Part shown: positions 48,997 to 58,890 of the stretch, piece after piece
Layout of the letters: each line of letters opens with the position of its first letter
Numbering within the stretch: the stretch's first letter is position 1
DNA from: Curtobacterium flaccumfaciens
Lineage (GTDB): Bacteria > Actinomycetota > Actinomycetes > Actinomycetales > Microbacteriaceae
NCBI GenBank assembly: GCA_029689965.1
Contig: CP121450.1
Coordinates: 806,001-870,000, forward strand
Reading direction: 5' to 3'
Length of the DNA stretch: 64,000 bases
The notes under the pieces: model-generated
Told to the model about the DNA's origin: nothing
What the model saw: the letters and a program-made list of their open reading frames with translations, nothing else
Databases searched by the model: none
Position numbers and translations under genes: made by a program

Positions 48997-49059
48997 CGCC
49001 TGCGTCGGGACATCGCCCGCCTGCGTCGGGACACCGCCGGCCGGCGTCAGGACACCGCG
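48997..49059. repeat. Three imperfect 21-bp tandem repeats
   Basis: Units starting at 48997, 49018 and 49039 share CGCCTGCGTCGGGACACCGC with a few changes. The third unit contains the stop codon of the leftward DUF1801 gene (49047-49049) and reaches into its last codons. Confidence 0.8.
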
Positions 49060-49502
49060 CGCCGGATGAGGTCGGCCACCGTCGCCTCGTCGTCCGCCGA
49101 GAAGTCCGGCGTGACGGCCCAGGACGTCGGCCAGAACGCGCCGGCGTCGAGCCGCGCGGGGTCCTGGAAGCCGAGCGTGGCGTAGCGGGCCTTGAACTTG
49201 GCGGCGTCCTGGAAGAAGAACACCACCTTGCCGTCCTTCGCGTACGCGGGCATGCCGTACCAGAGCCGAGGGGCCAGGTCGGGCGCGACCTCGAGCGCGA
49301 TCCGGTGGACGCGTTCCGCGAGGCCCCGGTCCGGCTCGGGCATCGCGGCGATCTTCTCGACGACCGCGGCGGCCTCAGCGGCGGCCTTCTCGGCCTTCGT
49401 ACCCCTGGTGCTGCGGGATCGCTTCACCTCGGCCGCGTACTCCTTCATGGCTGCGCGCTCCTCGTCGCTGAACGCGGGCTCGGTCTTCTTCTTCGTGGCC
49501 AT
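49047..49502 (-). CDS. DUF1801-family protein (YdhG type)
   Basis: Unbroken 151-residue protein. The N-terminal third is charged and Ala-rich (AEKAAAEAAAVVEKIAAMPE). The conserved DUF1801 core follows: APDLAPRLWYGMPAYAKDGKVVFFFQDAAKFKARYATLGF. Relatives include Bacillus YdhG/FrdA, proposed iron chaperones, but the family is largely uncharacterised. Confidence 0.8.
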   Translation of the reverse strand: MATKKKTEPAFSDEERAAMKEYAAEVKRSRSTRGTKAEKAAAEAAAVVEKIAAMPEPDRGLAERVHRIALEVAPDLAPRLWYGMPAYAKDGKVVFFFQDAAKFKARYATLGFQDPARLDAGAFWPTSWAVTPDFSADDEATVADLIRRAVS

Positions 49503-49611
49503 CGGTCGTCCTCACTGTCTGGGTCCGTCGCTGTCGTGGGTTCATCGTGCCCGGTCCGAGCGGTCGGCGCTTCTCGGATCCTGACCGGTGTTCCGCACGA
49601 AGAGATAGCAG

Positions 49612-49640
49612 TTGACATTGCATTTGATGTGCAATATGTT
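49612..49640 (+). promoter_or_regulatory. Strong promoter with ATTGCA dyad for the 55-codon ORF
   Basis: A perfect -35 TTGACA (49612-49617), 17 bp and TATGTT (49635-49640). Arms ATTGCA (49617-49622) and TGCAAT (49630-49635) lie between the two boxes. The segment is AT-rich, unlike its surroundings. A similar dyad occurs at 61307-61330. Confidence 0.65.
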
Positions 49641-49691
49641 GAGTGCTGTGAGCCGGAAGGGACGGCTCCCGACCCGGAAGGCCCACCCACC

Positions 49692-49859
49692 ATGACCACG
49701 ATCCTGCAGCCCACCCCCGCCCGCTCGACCGTTCGCGCCACGGACACGCTCGACAGCGTCCTCGGCCGACTCGAACTGGCCGCCGCCCGACTGCCGCACG
49801 CCCTCGCCGTGCCGGTCATGGTGGCGCACGCCGCGCTCAGCTCGCTCGCGTACCGCTGA
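49692..49859 (+). CDS. Small orphan protein, 55 residues
   Basis: MTTILQPTPARSTVRATD is followed by an amphipathic helix (TLDSVLGRLELAAARLPHAL) and a short Ala/Val-rich end (AVPVMVAHAALSSLAYR). I recognise no family. A promoter lies 51 bp upstream, a ribosome site candidate CGGAAGG at 49675-49681, and a perfect 28-bp palindrome starts 13 bases after the stop, so it has the full anatomy of a gene. The last 23 bases overlap the repeat-extended end of the opposite aldo/keto reductase gene. Confidence 0.6.
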   Translation: MTTILQPTPARSTVRATDTLDSVLGRLELAAARLPHALAVPVMVAHAALSSLAYR

Positions 49860-51061
49860 ACCCGAGGGTGCAGTGCCCGTCGACCGCGGTCGACGGGCAC
49901 TTCGTGCGTGCGGCCGTGATCGCCGGGTGCTTCGTGCGTGCGGCCGTGATCGCCGGGTGCTTCGTGCGTGCGGCCGTGATCGCCGGGTGCTTCGTGCGTG
50001 CGGCCGTGATCGCCGGGTGCTTCGTGCGTGCGGTCTCAGTGCGCCAGGGCGCGTCCTCGGAGGCGCTCCCGGGTGAGGCCGGGAGCACGACCCCGGTGTC
50101 CCGCTCGAGCACGTGGGTCCCCGGCGGCGCGATCGCGTCGATCGCGTCCAGCACGCCGTCGTCGAGCACGACCTCGGCCGCCTGCGCGTACGCGTCCACG
50201 TGCGAGACGGTGCGCGGGCCGATCACGACCGAGGACACGTCCGGGTGCGTCAGTGCGAAGCCGACCGCGAGCTCGAGCAGCGTCAGGCCGGCCGCGTCCG
50301 CGAGCCGTCCCAGACGGTCGGCCACGTCGAGCTTCCGGCGGTTCGCGGGAGCGCCGATGTCGTACGCATGCGGCTGCTCCAGCGCTCGCGGTGACCGCGG
50401 CTGCACCGTGCCGCTCCGGTACGCGCCCGCGAGCCAGCCCCCGGCGAGGGGCGCGGCCGCGAGCACACCCAGCCCGAACCGGTGTGCGACCGGGAACGTC
50501 GTGCGCTCGGCCGTGCGGGTGAGGACCGAGTACAGCGCGTGGGTCGCGGTGGCGCTCTTGCCGCCGGATCGGAGCCACTGCGCCTCGACGAGCTCCTCCG
50601 CGGGGAACCCCGGGATGCCGAAGGCGCGGATCTTCCCTGCGTCACGAGGTCGGCGAGTGCGTCGAGGGTCTCGTCGAGGGACGTCGCCGGGTCCGGGTGC
50701 GCCGGCTGGTACAGGTCGATGACGTCCGTCCCGAGTCGCTCGAGGCTCCGTTCGACCGCACGGAACATCCACCGCCGGCCGTTGCCGTGGTGGGACGGGT
50801 CCCGGTCGACCGGGTCACCGAACCGGACCGCCAGGAACACGTCGTCCCGCCGCTCCCCGAGCGCCGCCCCCACGATGCTCTCGGCGAGCCCCGCACCGTC
50901 GGCATCCGACACGTCCACCGCCGTGATGCCGCGGTCGAGCGCCTCGTGGACGAGCCGGACCGCGTCGTCCACGTCCCGTTCCGCGACCGCGGCCACCGCC
51001 CGGCTCCCGAGGGTCAGCGCGCTGACCGGGCACCCGTCCGCCCCATGCGTCGCTGTTCCAT
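49837..51061 (-). CDS. Aldo/keto reductase with repeat-encoded C-terminal tail
   Basis: Starts MEQRRMGRTGARVSALTLGSRA once a G near 51027 is restored; a second break is near 50640. Family features: RGITAVDVSDADGAGLAESIVG, LYQPAHPDPATSLDETLDAL, KIRAFGIPGF, FGLGVLAAAPLAGGWLAG and HPDVSSVVIGPRTVSHVDAYA. The usual tetrad is hard to assign: DVSDADG replaces the DTADxYG of active enzymes and the His motif reads YQPAHPD. The enzyme body ends near 50035. The frame continues through four exact decapeptides (ARTKHPAITA-type) and a palindrome to a stop at 49837, giving about 65 extra residues. Confidence 0.72.
49873..49900. terminator. 28-bp perfect palindrome after the small ORF
   Basis: Half-site GTGCCCGTCGACCG with its exact complement, no loop. 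Directly followed by the 30-bp repeats. It could end the rightward small gene. On the other strand it falls inside the extended frame of the aldo/keto reductase. Confidence 0.65.
49901..50033. repeat. Four identical 30-bp tandem repeats plus a partial fifth
   Basis: Units start at 49901, 49931, 49961 and 49991 (each TTCGTGCGTGCGGCCGTGAT then CGCCGGGTGC) and a partial copy ends near 50033. Thirty bases is ten codons, so on the minus strand they add a decapeptide repeat to the preceding enzyme. There are no spacers, so this is not a CRISPR. Confidence 0.95.
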
Positions 51062-51247
51062 GCGCGCCACGATATGAGCGCGGTCGCGACGGCGGGGCAG
51101 GGTGACGAACCGTTACCCCTGGTACCCTGCTGGGGCACCACCAACACGCAGTGTGTATCTACCGGCCGTCGGCTCCCCGGCGGACAGCGGCGGCACCCGA
51201 TGGGCCCGCCCCACCGCTCCCGGGCCGGGCCGAGAAGGCACACCCCC

Positions 51248-52495
51248 ATGCTCGAGACACGTTCCGCCCAGCCCGGGTCGCACCCCTCCACCGACGACCG
51301 CTCCCTGGTCGCCCACGCGGGACGCTGGTACTTCCCCGTCGCGTTCGTGGCGAGGCTGCCGTTCGCGATGATGGTCGTCGGGGTGCTGACGCTCGTCGTG
51401 TCCGCGCGGGACTCGGTCGCGCTCGGCGGTGTGAACTCGGCGTCCGTCGGCATCGGCGCCGCCGTCTTCGGCCCGATGATCGGCGCCGCGGCGGACCGGC
51501 TCGGCCAGCGCACCGTGCTCGTCCCCGTCGGCCTGGTCAACGCCGTGCTGCTCGGCCTCTTCCCGTTCGTGGTCGACGGCACCGCCCCCGACCTCGCCGT
51601 GCTGGCGATGGCCTTCTTCATCGGCGCATCGGCACCCCAGGTGGCCCCGATGTCCCGGACACGTCTCGTCGCGATCATCGGGCAGCGCATGGCGCCTGCA
51701 CGTCGCAGCACGGTCCTCAGCGGCACCATGGCGTACGAGTCCGCCGCCGACGAGACCGTCTTCATCATCGGCCCGTTCCTCGTCGGGCTCCTCGCGAGCG
51801 CGATCGCGCCGTGGGTCGCGGTCGCCGGGGCGTCGGCACTCACGTTCGTGTTCGTGACCGCGTTCGCGCTGCACCCGACCGGCAAGCTCGTGCTCGGACA
51901 CCTTGAAGAACTGGTGCAGGCACCCGCCCGCCAGCTCCTCGGGCCACGACTGGTCGTGGTCGTCGTCGGGATCCTCGGGGTCGGCCTGTTCTTCGGCTCG
52001 ACGCTGACCTCGCTGACCGCCTTCATGGAGACACACGGTGAGGCCTCGCAGGCGGGGCTGCTCTACGGCCTGATGGGCATCGGGTCGGCCGGCCTCGCGC
52101 TCGGGTCGGCGGCGTTCCCGCGCGGGTTCGCCCTCGGGTGGCGATGGTTCGTGTTCGGCGTCGTCCTGCTCGTCGGCGCGGTCGCGTTCTCGCAGGTGGG
52201 GTCGGTCGTCGCCGCCGGCGTCGTGCTCGCGGTGATGGGTGTGGGCATCGGTCCGACGCTGGTCGCGCAGTACAGCCTCGGGTCGGACCGTTCGCCCGTC
52301 GGCCGTTCCGCCACCACCATGACGATCCTCGGTTCCGCGGTCATCGTGGGGCAGTCGATCGCGTCAGCGATCACCGGCGACCTGGCGGAGCAGCACGGAG
52401 CGGCCGCCGCCATGCTCCTGCCGGCCGCATCGGCTGCGGTCGTCGTGCTCGCGGCGATCGTGAACCTGGTCCTGTCGCGGCGCGCGTCCGTGTGA
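51248..52495 (+). CDS. MFS transporter
   Basis: Unbroken protein of 415 residues with about twelve membrane helices. A polar N-terminus leads into YFPVAFVARLPFAMMVVGVL; the loop 2-3 region reads GAAADRLGQRTVLVP, and a second-half repeat starts at LLGPRLVVVVVGILGVGLFFG. Resembles the YcaD/arabinose-efflux-like group with no clear substrate. The 185 bp between it and the divergent aldo/keto reductase holds its promoter, but no box stands out. Confidence 0.8.
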   Translation: MLETRSAQPGSHPSTDDRSLVAHAGRWYFPVAFVARLPFAMMVVGVLTLVVSARDSVALGGVNSASVGIGAAVFGPMIGAAADRLGQRTVLVPVGLVNAVLLGLFPFVVDGTAPDLAVLAMAFFIGASAPQVAPMSRTRLVAIIGQRMAPARRSTVLSGTMAYESAADETVFIIGPFLVGLLASAIAPWVAVAGASALTFVFVTAFALHPTGKLVLGHLEELVQAPARQLLGPRLVVVVVGILGVGLFFGSTLTSLTAFMETHGEASQAGLLYGLMGIGSAGLALGSAAFPRGFALGWRWFVFGVVLLVGAVAFSQVGSVVAAGVVLAVMGVGIGPTLVAQYSLGSDRSPVGRSATTMTILGSAVIVGQSIASAITGDLAEQHGAAAAMLLPAASAAVVVLAAIVNLVLSRRASV

Positions 52496-52547
52496 CCACG
52501 CGGGTCCGTTCCTGACCGTGCGCCCCTGCGGTTCGTCGACCCGGTGC

Positions 52548-52901
52548 CTACTCGGTGTCGTCGACGAGCAGGTCCTGGTGGCGGTAGTCGTTCGAGCGCA
52601 GGCCGGCACGGGCGATCATGTGCGTCGACACCGGCACGAGGAACAGCTGGAAGACCATGACCGGCAGCACGAGCCACAGCGCCGTCCAGGTCCACACCGC
52701 CACGACGATCGCGGCGAGGGCGAACGCCAGCCCGAGCACCTGCGGCTTCGCCATGGCGTGCAGACGCACGAGCGGGTCCGGGAAGCGCACGATCCCGATG
52801 CCGGCGCCGAGCGACAGCACCGATCCGACCAGCAGCAGTCCGATCGCGACCCATGCCCGGACGCCGGCACCGTCGATGAAGCCCTGGATGGTGTCGATCA
52901 C
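52548..52901 (-). CDS. mrpG: Mrp-type Na+/H+ antiporter subunit G
   Basis: Unbroken, 117 residues from a GTG in a GTGA overlap with mrpF. Three membrane helices; GAGIGIVRFPDPLVRLHAMAKPQVLG is the signature of MnhG/MrpG. Last gene of the operon. Small accessory subunit of the multisubunit cation/proton antiporter. Confidence 0.9.
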   Translation of the reverse strand: MIDTIQGFIDGAGVRAWVAIGLLLVGSVLSLGAGIGIVRFPDPLVRLHAMAKPQVLGLAFALAAIVVAVWTWTALWLVLPVMVFQLFLVPVSTHMIARAGLRSNDYRHQDLLVDDTE

Positions 52902-53239
52902 GAGCGTTCCTCTTCCGTGGCGTGTCCCGGCGTGGTGGCGCCGAGACCCTCGTCGGACGGATCGGACGACGGCGTGACGGCTCGGGCCACGGCGACCGTG
53001 GCGAACACGCTCGTCGCGGCGATCACGACGAGCACCGGTACCCCGGTCAGGTCCTGCCGGACCACCATCGCGGCACCGATCACGACGAGTGCGGTCGTCA
53101 GCACCATGTCCGACCCGATCATCCGGTCGAGGATCGTCGGCCCGCGCACGATGCGGAACACCGCGAGGGCGAGCGTCGCGCCGAGGAGCGCGAGCACGAG
53201 GGCGATCCCGACCGCCATGACCACGACCGCGGCGCTCAT
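52898..53239 (-). CDS. mrpF: Mrp-type Na+/H+ antiporter subunit F
   Basis: Unbroken, 113 residues. AVFRIVRGPTILDRMIGSDMVLTTALVVIGA is the MnhF/MrpF signature, within three membrane helices; a charged tail ends the protein. Overlaps mrpG and mrpE by four bases each. Confidence 0.9.
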   Translation of the reverse strand: MSAAVVVMAVGIALVLALLGATLALAVFRIVRGPTILDRMIGSDMVLTTALVVIGAAMVVRQDLTGVPVLVVIAATSVFATVAVARAVTPSSDPSDEGLGATTPGHATEEERS

Positions 53240-53823
53240 CGGGCCACCTCCGGCAGCGGCTCGGACAGCTCGGAAACGTCCTGCCTGGAGCCGAGGGCAC
53301 GGATGACCATCGCCTCGATGCCGAGCGCCTCGCGCCGTGCAGCCTCGACCTGCTCGACACGTTCGGTGTCGAGGACGTGCAGCAGCAGCCGACGCCGGCG
53401 CAGGTCGACGTCGGCGACGTACGAACCGGGCACCAGCGTGATCGCAAGGGTCGCCAGCGTGAACGTCATCTCGGACGTGGTGTGGAGCTGCACGAGGGTG
53501 ACCGAGCTGCGCCGGACGCCGCGCGGGCGGAAGGCGACCCAGGCCACGCGGAACGACGCGAGCACCACGAGCCCGGACCACACCACGAGGAACCACGCGA
53601 AGTGCGGGATCGAGAACCGCGCCGACAGCGGCACCGGCGGGAGCGGGAGCGCCTGGGTGACGAGGAGTGCGACCACGACGCCGCACAGCAGCGTGAGCGG
53701 TGTCCACGACCCCCAGAGCAGCGCCCACAGCACGGTCAGCCCGGCGACGAGCGGCACGTCGTAGCGCCAGGCGACCGCGATGCGCCGGGCGTTCGCGACG
53801 CGCCGCGTGCTGTCGGCGCTCAC
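53236..53823 (-). CDS. mrpE: Mrp-type Na+/H+ antiporter subunit E
   Basis: Unbroken, 195 residues from a GTG start that overlaps the mrpD stop. Two to three helices near the N-terminus, then the MnhE signature region with PGSYVADVDLRRRRLLLHVLDTE (usual form: TPGT-V-D-----L-VH-L). Needed for assembly of the complex in characterised systems. Confidence 0.88.
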   Translation of the reverse strand: MSADSTRRVANARRIAVAWRYDVPLVAGLTVLWALLWGSWTPLTLLCGVVVALLVTQALPLPPVPLSARFSIPHFAWFLVVWSGLVVLASFRVAWVAFRPRGVRRSSVTLVQLHTTSEMTFTLATLAITLVPGSYVADVDLRRRRLLLHVLDTERVEQVEAARREALGIEAMVIRALGSRQDVSELSEPLPEVAR

Positions 53824-55488
53824 CGTGACCCTCCCAGTACGGCCTGGACGTAGCGGTCCGGAGACTCGAGGGACTCCGCCGCGCGGGTGGCGTAGCCGTA
53901 CAGCGGGCCGGCGACGACGGTGAGGGCGACGGACCCGAGGACGGCGACGGTCGTCACGCCGACCAGCATGCGCGGGAGACGGGGGTGCTCCGGCGGCTCG
54001 GCCACCGGCACGACCGGCCGGTCGCTGGCGCGCCCGTCCGGAACCGGCGGCGTGGGCCCAGGACGGTACGCCTCTCCGGTCTCCTCGGAGACGGTCAGCG
54101 GCGCCGGCTCCGGCGACCGCAGGTGCGCGTGCGGCTCGGCGACGCTGGCGTGCGGCGCCGCCGGCTCCGCGGCGGGCCTCGGCCGCCAGAATGCCGCGTC
54201 CCACACGCGCATGAGCGCGTACAGGGTGAGGAGGCTCGTCACGACCCCCGCGCCGATCGTCACGTAGGCGAGCGGGGAGCCGTCGACCGCGGCGGCCCGG
54301 AACAGGCCGAGCTTGCCGATGAAGCCGGAGAACGGCGGGATGCCGCCCAGGTTGAAGGCGGGCACCAGGTACAGCGCGGCCAGCAGGGGCGCGGCCCTGA
54401 GCAGCCCACCGAGCGACCGGGTGGACGTCGTCCCGCCGACCCGTTCCATCAGTCCGGACACGAGGAACAGGGTGGTCTGCACGACGATGTGGTGCACCGT
54501 GTAGAACACCGCCGCGGCCGTCCCGACGACCGATCCGAGGCCGACGCCCATCACCATGAACCCGATGTGGCTGATGAGGGTGAAGGACAGCAGCCGCTTC
54601 ACGTCCGTCTGCGACACCGCCCCGAGCACGCCGACCACCATCGTCAGGGCCGCGACGACGAGCAGCACCGTGTTGAGTTGCGGCCTGGGAAGATGATCGT
54701 CTCGAGCCGGATGATCGCGTAGATGCCGACCTTCGTCAGCAGACCCGCGAACACCGCCGTCACCGGAGCCGGAGCCGTCGGGTACGAGTCCGGCAGCCAG
54801 AACGCCAGGGGAAGACCGCCGCCTTGATGCCGAAACCGATGAGCAGCATCGTGTGGAGCAGCAGCTGGACGTGCTCGGGCAGGGCGGCCATCCGCTCGCT
54901 GATCTGCGCGATGTTCACCGTGCCGGTCGCGCCGTAGACGAGACCGATCGCCGCGAGGAAGATCGCCGACGCGATGAGGCTCGTCACGATGTAGGTCGTG
55001 CCGGCTCGCACACGCTGCTCGCTGCCGCCGAGGGTGATGAGCACGTAGCTCGCCACCAGGAGCATCTCGAACGCCACGTAGAGGTTGAAGAGGTCGCCCG
55101 CGATGAAGGAGTCGAGCACGCCCGCCGCCAGCACGAGGTAGGTCGGGTAGAAGATCGTGACCGGTGCCTCGCCGTCGTCGGCCGCGAGCCCCTGCCCGAT
55201 CGAGAAGAGCAGGACGACGAGGAGCACGGCGGCACTCACGGTGAGGAGCAGCGCGCTCAACCGGTCGACGACGAGCGAGATGCCGTAGGGAGCCTGCCAC
55301 CCGCCGACCTGCACGACGATCGTCCCGTGCTGGTCGACGAGCACCATCAGCGTCGCGGCGACCACGAGGGCGATGCCGAGCACCACGACCGTGATCGCGC
55401 GCTGCAGTCTCTGGTGGCGGAGGAGCCCGAGTGCGACCGCGGCGCCGAGCAGCGGGACGAGGACGAGGAGCGGCACGAGCCAGGTCAT
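53820..55488 (-). CDS. mrpD: Mrp-type Na+/H+ antiporter subunit D
   Basis: About 556 residues, a NuoN/NuoM-like proton-translocating subunit with some fourteen helices. Landmarks: [16 protein letters not shown] with the conserved helix Glu, [32 protein letters not shown] with the key Lys, [21 protein letters not shown] and [20 protein letters not shown]. Breaks near 54810 and 54685. A Pro/Glu/His-rich stretch of about 75 residues ([20 protein letters not shown] and on) sits before the last helix and is unusual for MrpD. Starts in an ATGA overlap with mrpC. Confidence 0.88.
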
Positions 55489-55906
55489 CGGGCGGCCTCC
55501 TCGTCCTGGGCGCGCTCGGGGTCGGTGTCCGTCTCGGGTCCTCGTCCGCCGGCTCGTCGCGTTCCCGGCCGATCGCGACGTCGGCCTCGTCGACCTCGAC
55601 CTCGTCGGCGCGGGACAGCTTCCACGACCGGTGGATGAGCGCCAGCAGGAACGCACTGACCGCGAAGGTGATGACGATCGCGGTGAGCGCGAAGGCCTGC
55701 GGGAGCGGGTCCGCGATGCCCGAGGACGACGGGCCGATGGGGGGCTTCCCGGCAGCGCCCGACATCACGAGCAGCAGCAGGTTGAGTGCGTTGCCCAGCA
55801 GCAGGAAGCCCAGGAGCATCCGGGTGAGCGAACGTTCGAGCAGCAGGTAGACCCCGCAGGAGAACAGCACCGCCATCGCGATGACGAGGACGAGGGTGAC
55901 GGTCAT
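55485..55906 (-). CDS. mrpC: Mrp-type Na+/H+ antiporter subunit C
   Basis: About 140 residues, NuoK-like with three helices: [39 protein letters not shown] and [34 protein letters not shown] is the MnhC signature. The C-terminus is a long acidic tail. One base is missing near 55545. Overlaps mrpA and mrpD by four bases. Confidence 0.88.
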
Positions 55907-58781
55907 GCCGCGCTCCCTTCCGGGGAGGGGACTCGATCGTGTCCCGGGTCGGGGTCGAGGCGTCCTCGAGGCGCTGACGGTCGACCTCGGCCCCGAGACT
56001 GCGGAGGACGTCGAGCACGAGGCCGACGACCACGAGGTACACCCCGATGTCGAAGAACGTGGCGGTGACGAACTCGACGTGGCCGAGCACCGGTACGGTC
56101 GCCTCGAAGAACTCGGAGTACAGGGCGTCCTTCCCGAAGAACATCGGCACGAGGGCGGTGACCGCGGCGGTCGCGACCCCGATCCCGAGCAGCCGCCCGG
56201 CCCGGACCGGAGCCGCTGCGCCGAGCTCGGCCGGACCGCCGGCGAGGTACCGGGCGGCGAGCGCGATGCCCGCGACCAGGCCGCCCGCGAAGCCGCCGCC
56301 GGCCGCGTTGTGTCCGGCGAACAGCAGGTACACCGACAGGACGATGAGCCCGTGGAACAGCAGGCGCACGACCACGTCGAGGAGCGCCGACCGACCGGTG
56401 GGGATCGCAGCGCTCGTCGGCAGCCAGGCGCGGGGCTCGCCGTCCGCGCGGTGCTTGTCGCTCGTCACGGTGGACGGCAGGTCACGCAGACGCGGGAGCG
56501 TGTCCTCCCGCGAGTGCACGAAGATCAGGCTGGCGACACCGGTCGCGGCGGCCACCACGACGGTCAGCTCGCCGAGGGTGTCCCAGCCGCGCAGGTCCAC
56601 GAGTGCCACGTTCACCACGTTCAGGCCGTGCCCGAACGAGCTCGTCAGCGCGGGCAGGTCAGGCCAGAGCGGTTCGGCCGTCCGGGCCGACGCGGCGACC
56701 ACCACGACGATCGCGAGCGTCAGCCCGGCGAGCCCGGCGAAGAGCGCCCGGACCACCCGGAAACGCGACGGGTTCGCCGTCGCGATCCGCGGGGCAGCCG
56801 CCGCAGGACGAGCACGAACGCGATGAGGGTCACGGTCTCGACGACGAGCTGGGTCAGGGCCAGGTCGACCGCACCGTGGAGGACGAACAGGACGGACATG
56901 CCGTACCCGGTCACCCCGACCAGGACCGCAGCCGCGAAGCGCGTCTTCGCGGTGAGGACGGCGATCGCCGCCGTCGACATCACGATGACGACGGGATCTG
57001 CCCCCACGAGTCGGCGAAGCGGACGTCGAACGCCCAGGGGCCGCCGACGACGAGGTTCACGACCGCTCCGGCGACGAAGACCGACAGGATCACCGTCAGG
57101 TAGTAGGGGAGCGAGCCGCGCTGCACCCCGGCGGTCAGCCCGGTCGCCGCGCGGTCCAGACCGCGCATGAGGTGCCGGTAGATGCCCGAAGCGCTCGGGA
57201 ACCCCGCGAGCCGGTGCTGCAGCGCCTCGACCGGGCGGCGCAGGGCGAACAGGGCGAGACCACCGGCGAGCGTCACGGCGGAGAGCCCGAGCGCCGGCTC
57301 GAGACCGTGCCAGAGCGCGAGGTGCGGGACCGCTCCGGAGCCCGCGGCGGCGGCGCTCGCCGCGGGCTCGACGCCGTGCGCCACGAACGGCGTCGCGATC
57401 CCGAGGGCGATCCCGGTCAGCGCCAGGACGGACGGGACCACGGAGAGCCCGTGCAGGTCGTGCGGCTCCGTGTCCGGGACGCCGGGCTTGCGGGCGAACG
57501 CACCCAGAGGAACCGGAGGGAGTACGCCACGGTCAGGACGGAGCCGACGGTCACACCGATCAGTGCGAACCATGCCCAGCCGGCGTCCGGTGCGTGCAGG
57601 GACTCGACGAAACCGGTGAGCACTGCCTCTTCGCGACGAACCCGATCGTCGGCGGGACACCGGCCATGGACAGCAGCGCGAGGACGGCCACGACCGCGAG
57701 CCACGGCAGCCGACGCCCGAGGCCGCTCAGCCGCGCGAGGTCGCGGGTGCCGGTGACGTGGTCGATCGCACCGACGATCAGGAACAGGGTCGACTTGAAT
57801 GCTGCGTGCGCCACGAGCAGTGCCACTCCGCCGAGGGCGACCTCGGGGCCCCCACCCCGCGGCGAGCACGAGGAACCCGAGCTGCGCGACCGTGCCGTGG
57901 GCGAGCAGGAGCTTGATGTCGGTCTGCCGGAGCGCTCGGTAGCCGCCGACGAGCATGCCGAGGACGCCGAGCACCGTGATGGTCTCGCGCCACCCGTCCA
58001 GCAGTGCGAACGCGGGGGCGAGCCGGGCGACGAGGTAGATGCCGGCCTTCACCATCGCCGCGGCGTGCAGGTAGGCGCTCACCGGCGTCGGGGCCGCCAT
58101 CGCGGCGGGGAGCCAGAAGTGGAAGGGGACGATCGCGGACTTCGACAGCGCGCCGAGCAGGACGAGCACCACGGACACCGACACGATCGTGCCCGTGGGG
58201 GATCGGCGACGATGGCCGACAGCGACGTCGTGCCCGCGGTGACCGAGAGCAGGACGAGTCCCGCCAGCATCGCCAGGCCGCCGGCGGTGGTGACGACCAG
58301 GGCCTGCATCGCGGCCGCACGGCTCGCGCGCTTCACGGAGTCGTGACCGATGAGCAGGTAGGAGAAGACCGTCGTCGCTTCCCAGAGGACGAACAGCACG
58401 ATGACGTCGTCCGCGATGACGAGGCCGTACATGGATCCGGCGAAGGCCGTGAGCACGCCCGCGAAGCGACCGAGTCCGGGTTCGTCCCGGCCGAAGTACG
58501 ACGAGCAGTAGACGAGCACGAGGGCACCGACGACGGACACCACGAGGGCGAGCACCCACGACAGAGCGTCCATCCGCAGGGCGATCGTCAGGTCGAGCTG
58601 CGGATCCAGCCGAACCGCTCGGTGACGCCGCCGTGCAGGGCCGGCGCGGTCTGCGCGACGGTCAGGACCGCCGCTGCTGCTGGTGCGAGGGCCGCCACGT
58701 GGAACACGCGGCGGCCGAGGACGGGGGTCAGCGCGGGACGATCACGGCGACGACCGCGAACGCGACGAGGACGATGACCAT
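55903..58781 (-). CDS. mrpA: Mrp-type Na+/H+ antiporter fused subunits A and B
   Basis: About 960 residues, first gene of the operon, with GAGGAGG before the ATG. The NuoL-like half has [73 protein letters not shown] sequence, [17 protein letters not shown] and [15 protein letters not shown]. Then the MrpA-specific DUF4040 region ([20 protein letters not shown]) and, in place of a separate mrpB, an MnhB domain ([26 protein letters not shown]). About seven frame breaks (near 58740, 58200, 57855, 57620, 57510, 56995-56800, 55935). The complex exchanges Na+ for H+ and supports alkali and salt tolerance. Confidence 0.88.
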
Positions 58782-58890
58782 CGGGCACCTCCTCGGGGTC
58801 GGGCTGCAGTCCGGCTCACTGGGCCCTCACAGCCTACGGAGCCTGGGATGTGGAGAACCTGAGTGGACCGACAGGGAGACCGATCGAGGA

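Noticed and set aside
49901..50033. CRISPR-like repeat array
   Set aside because: The units abut with no spacers, and no cas gene is near.
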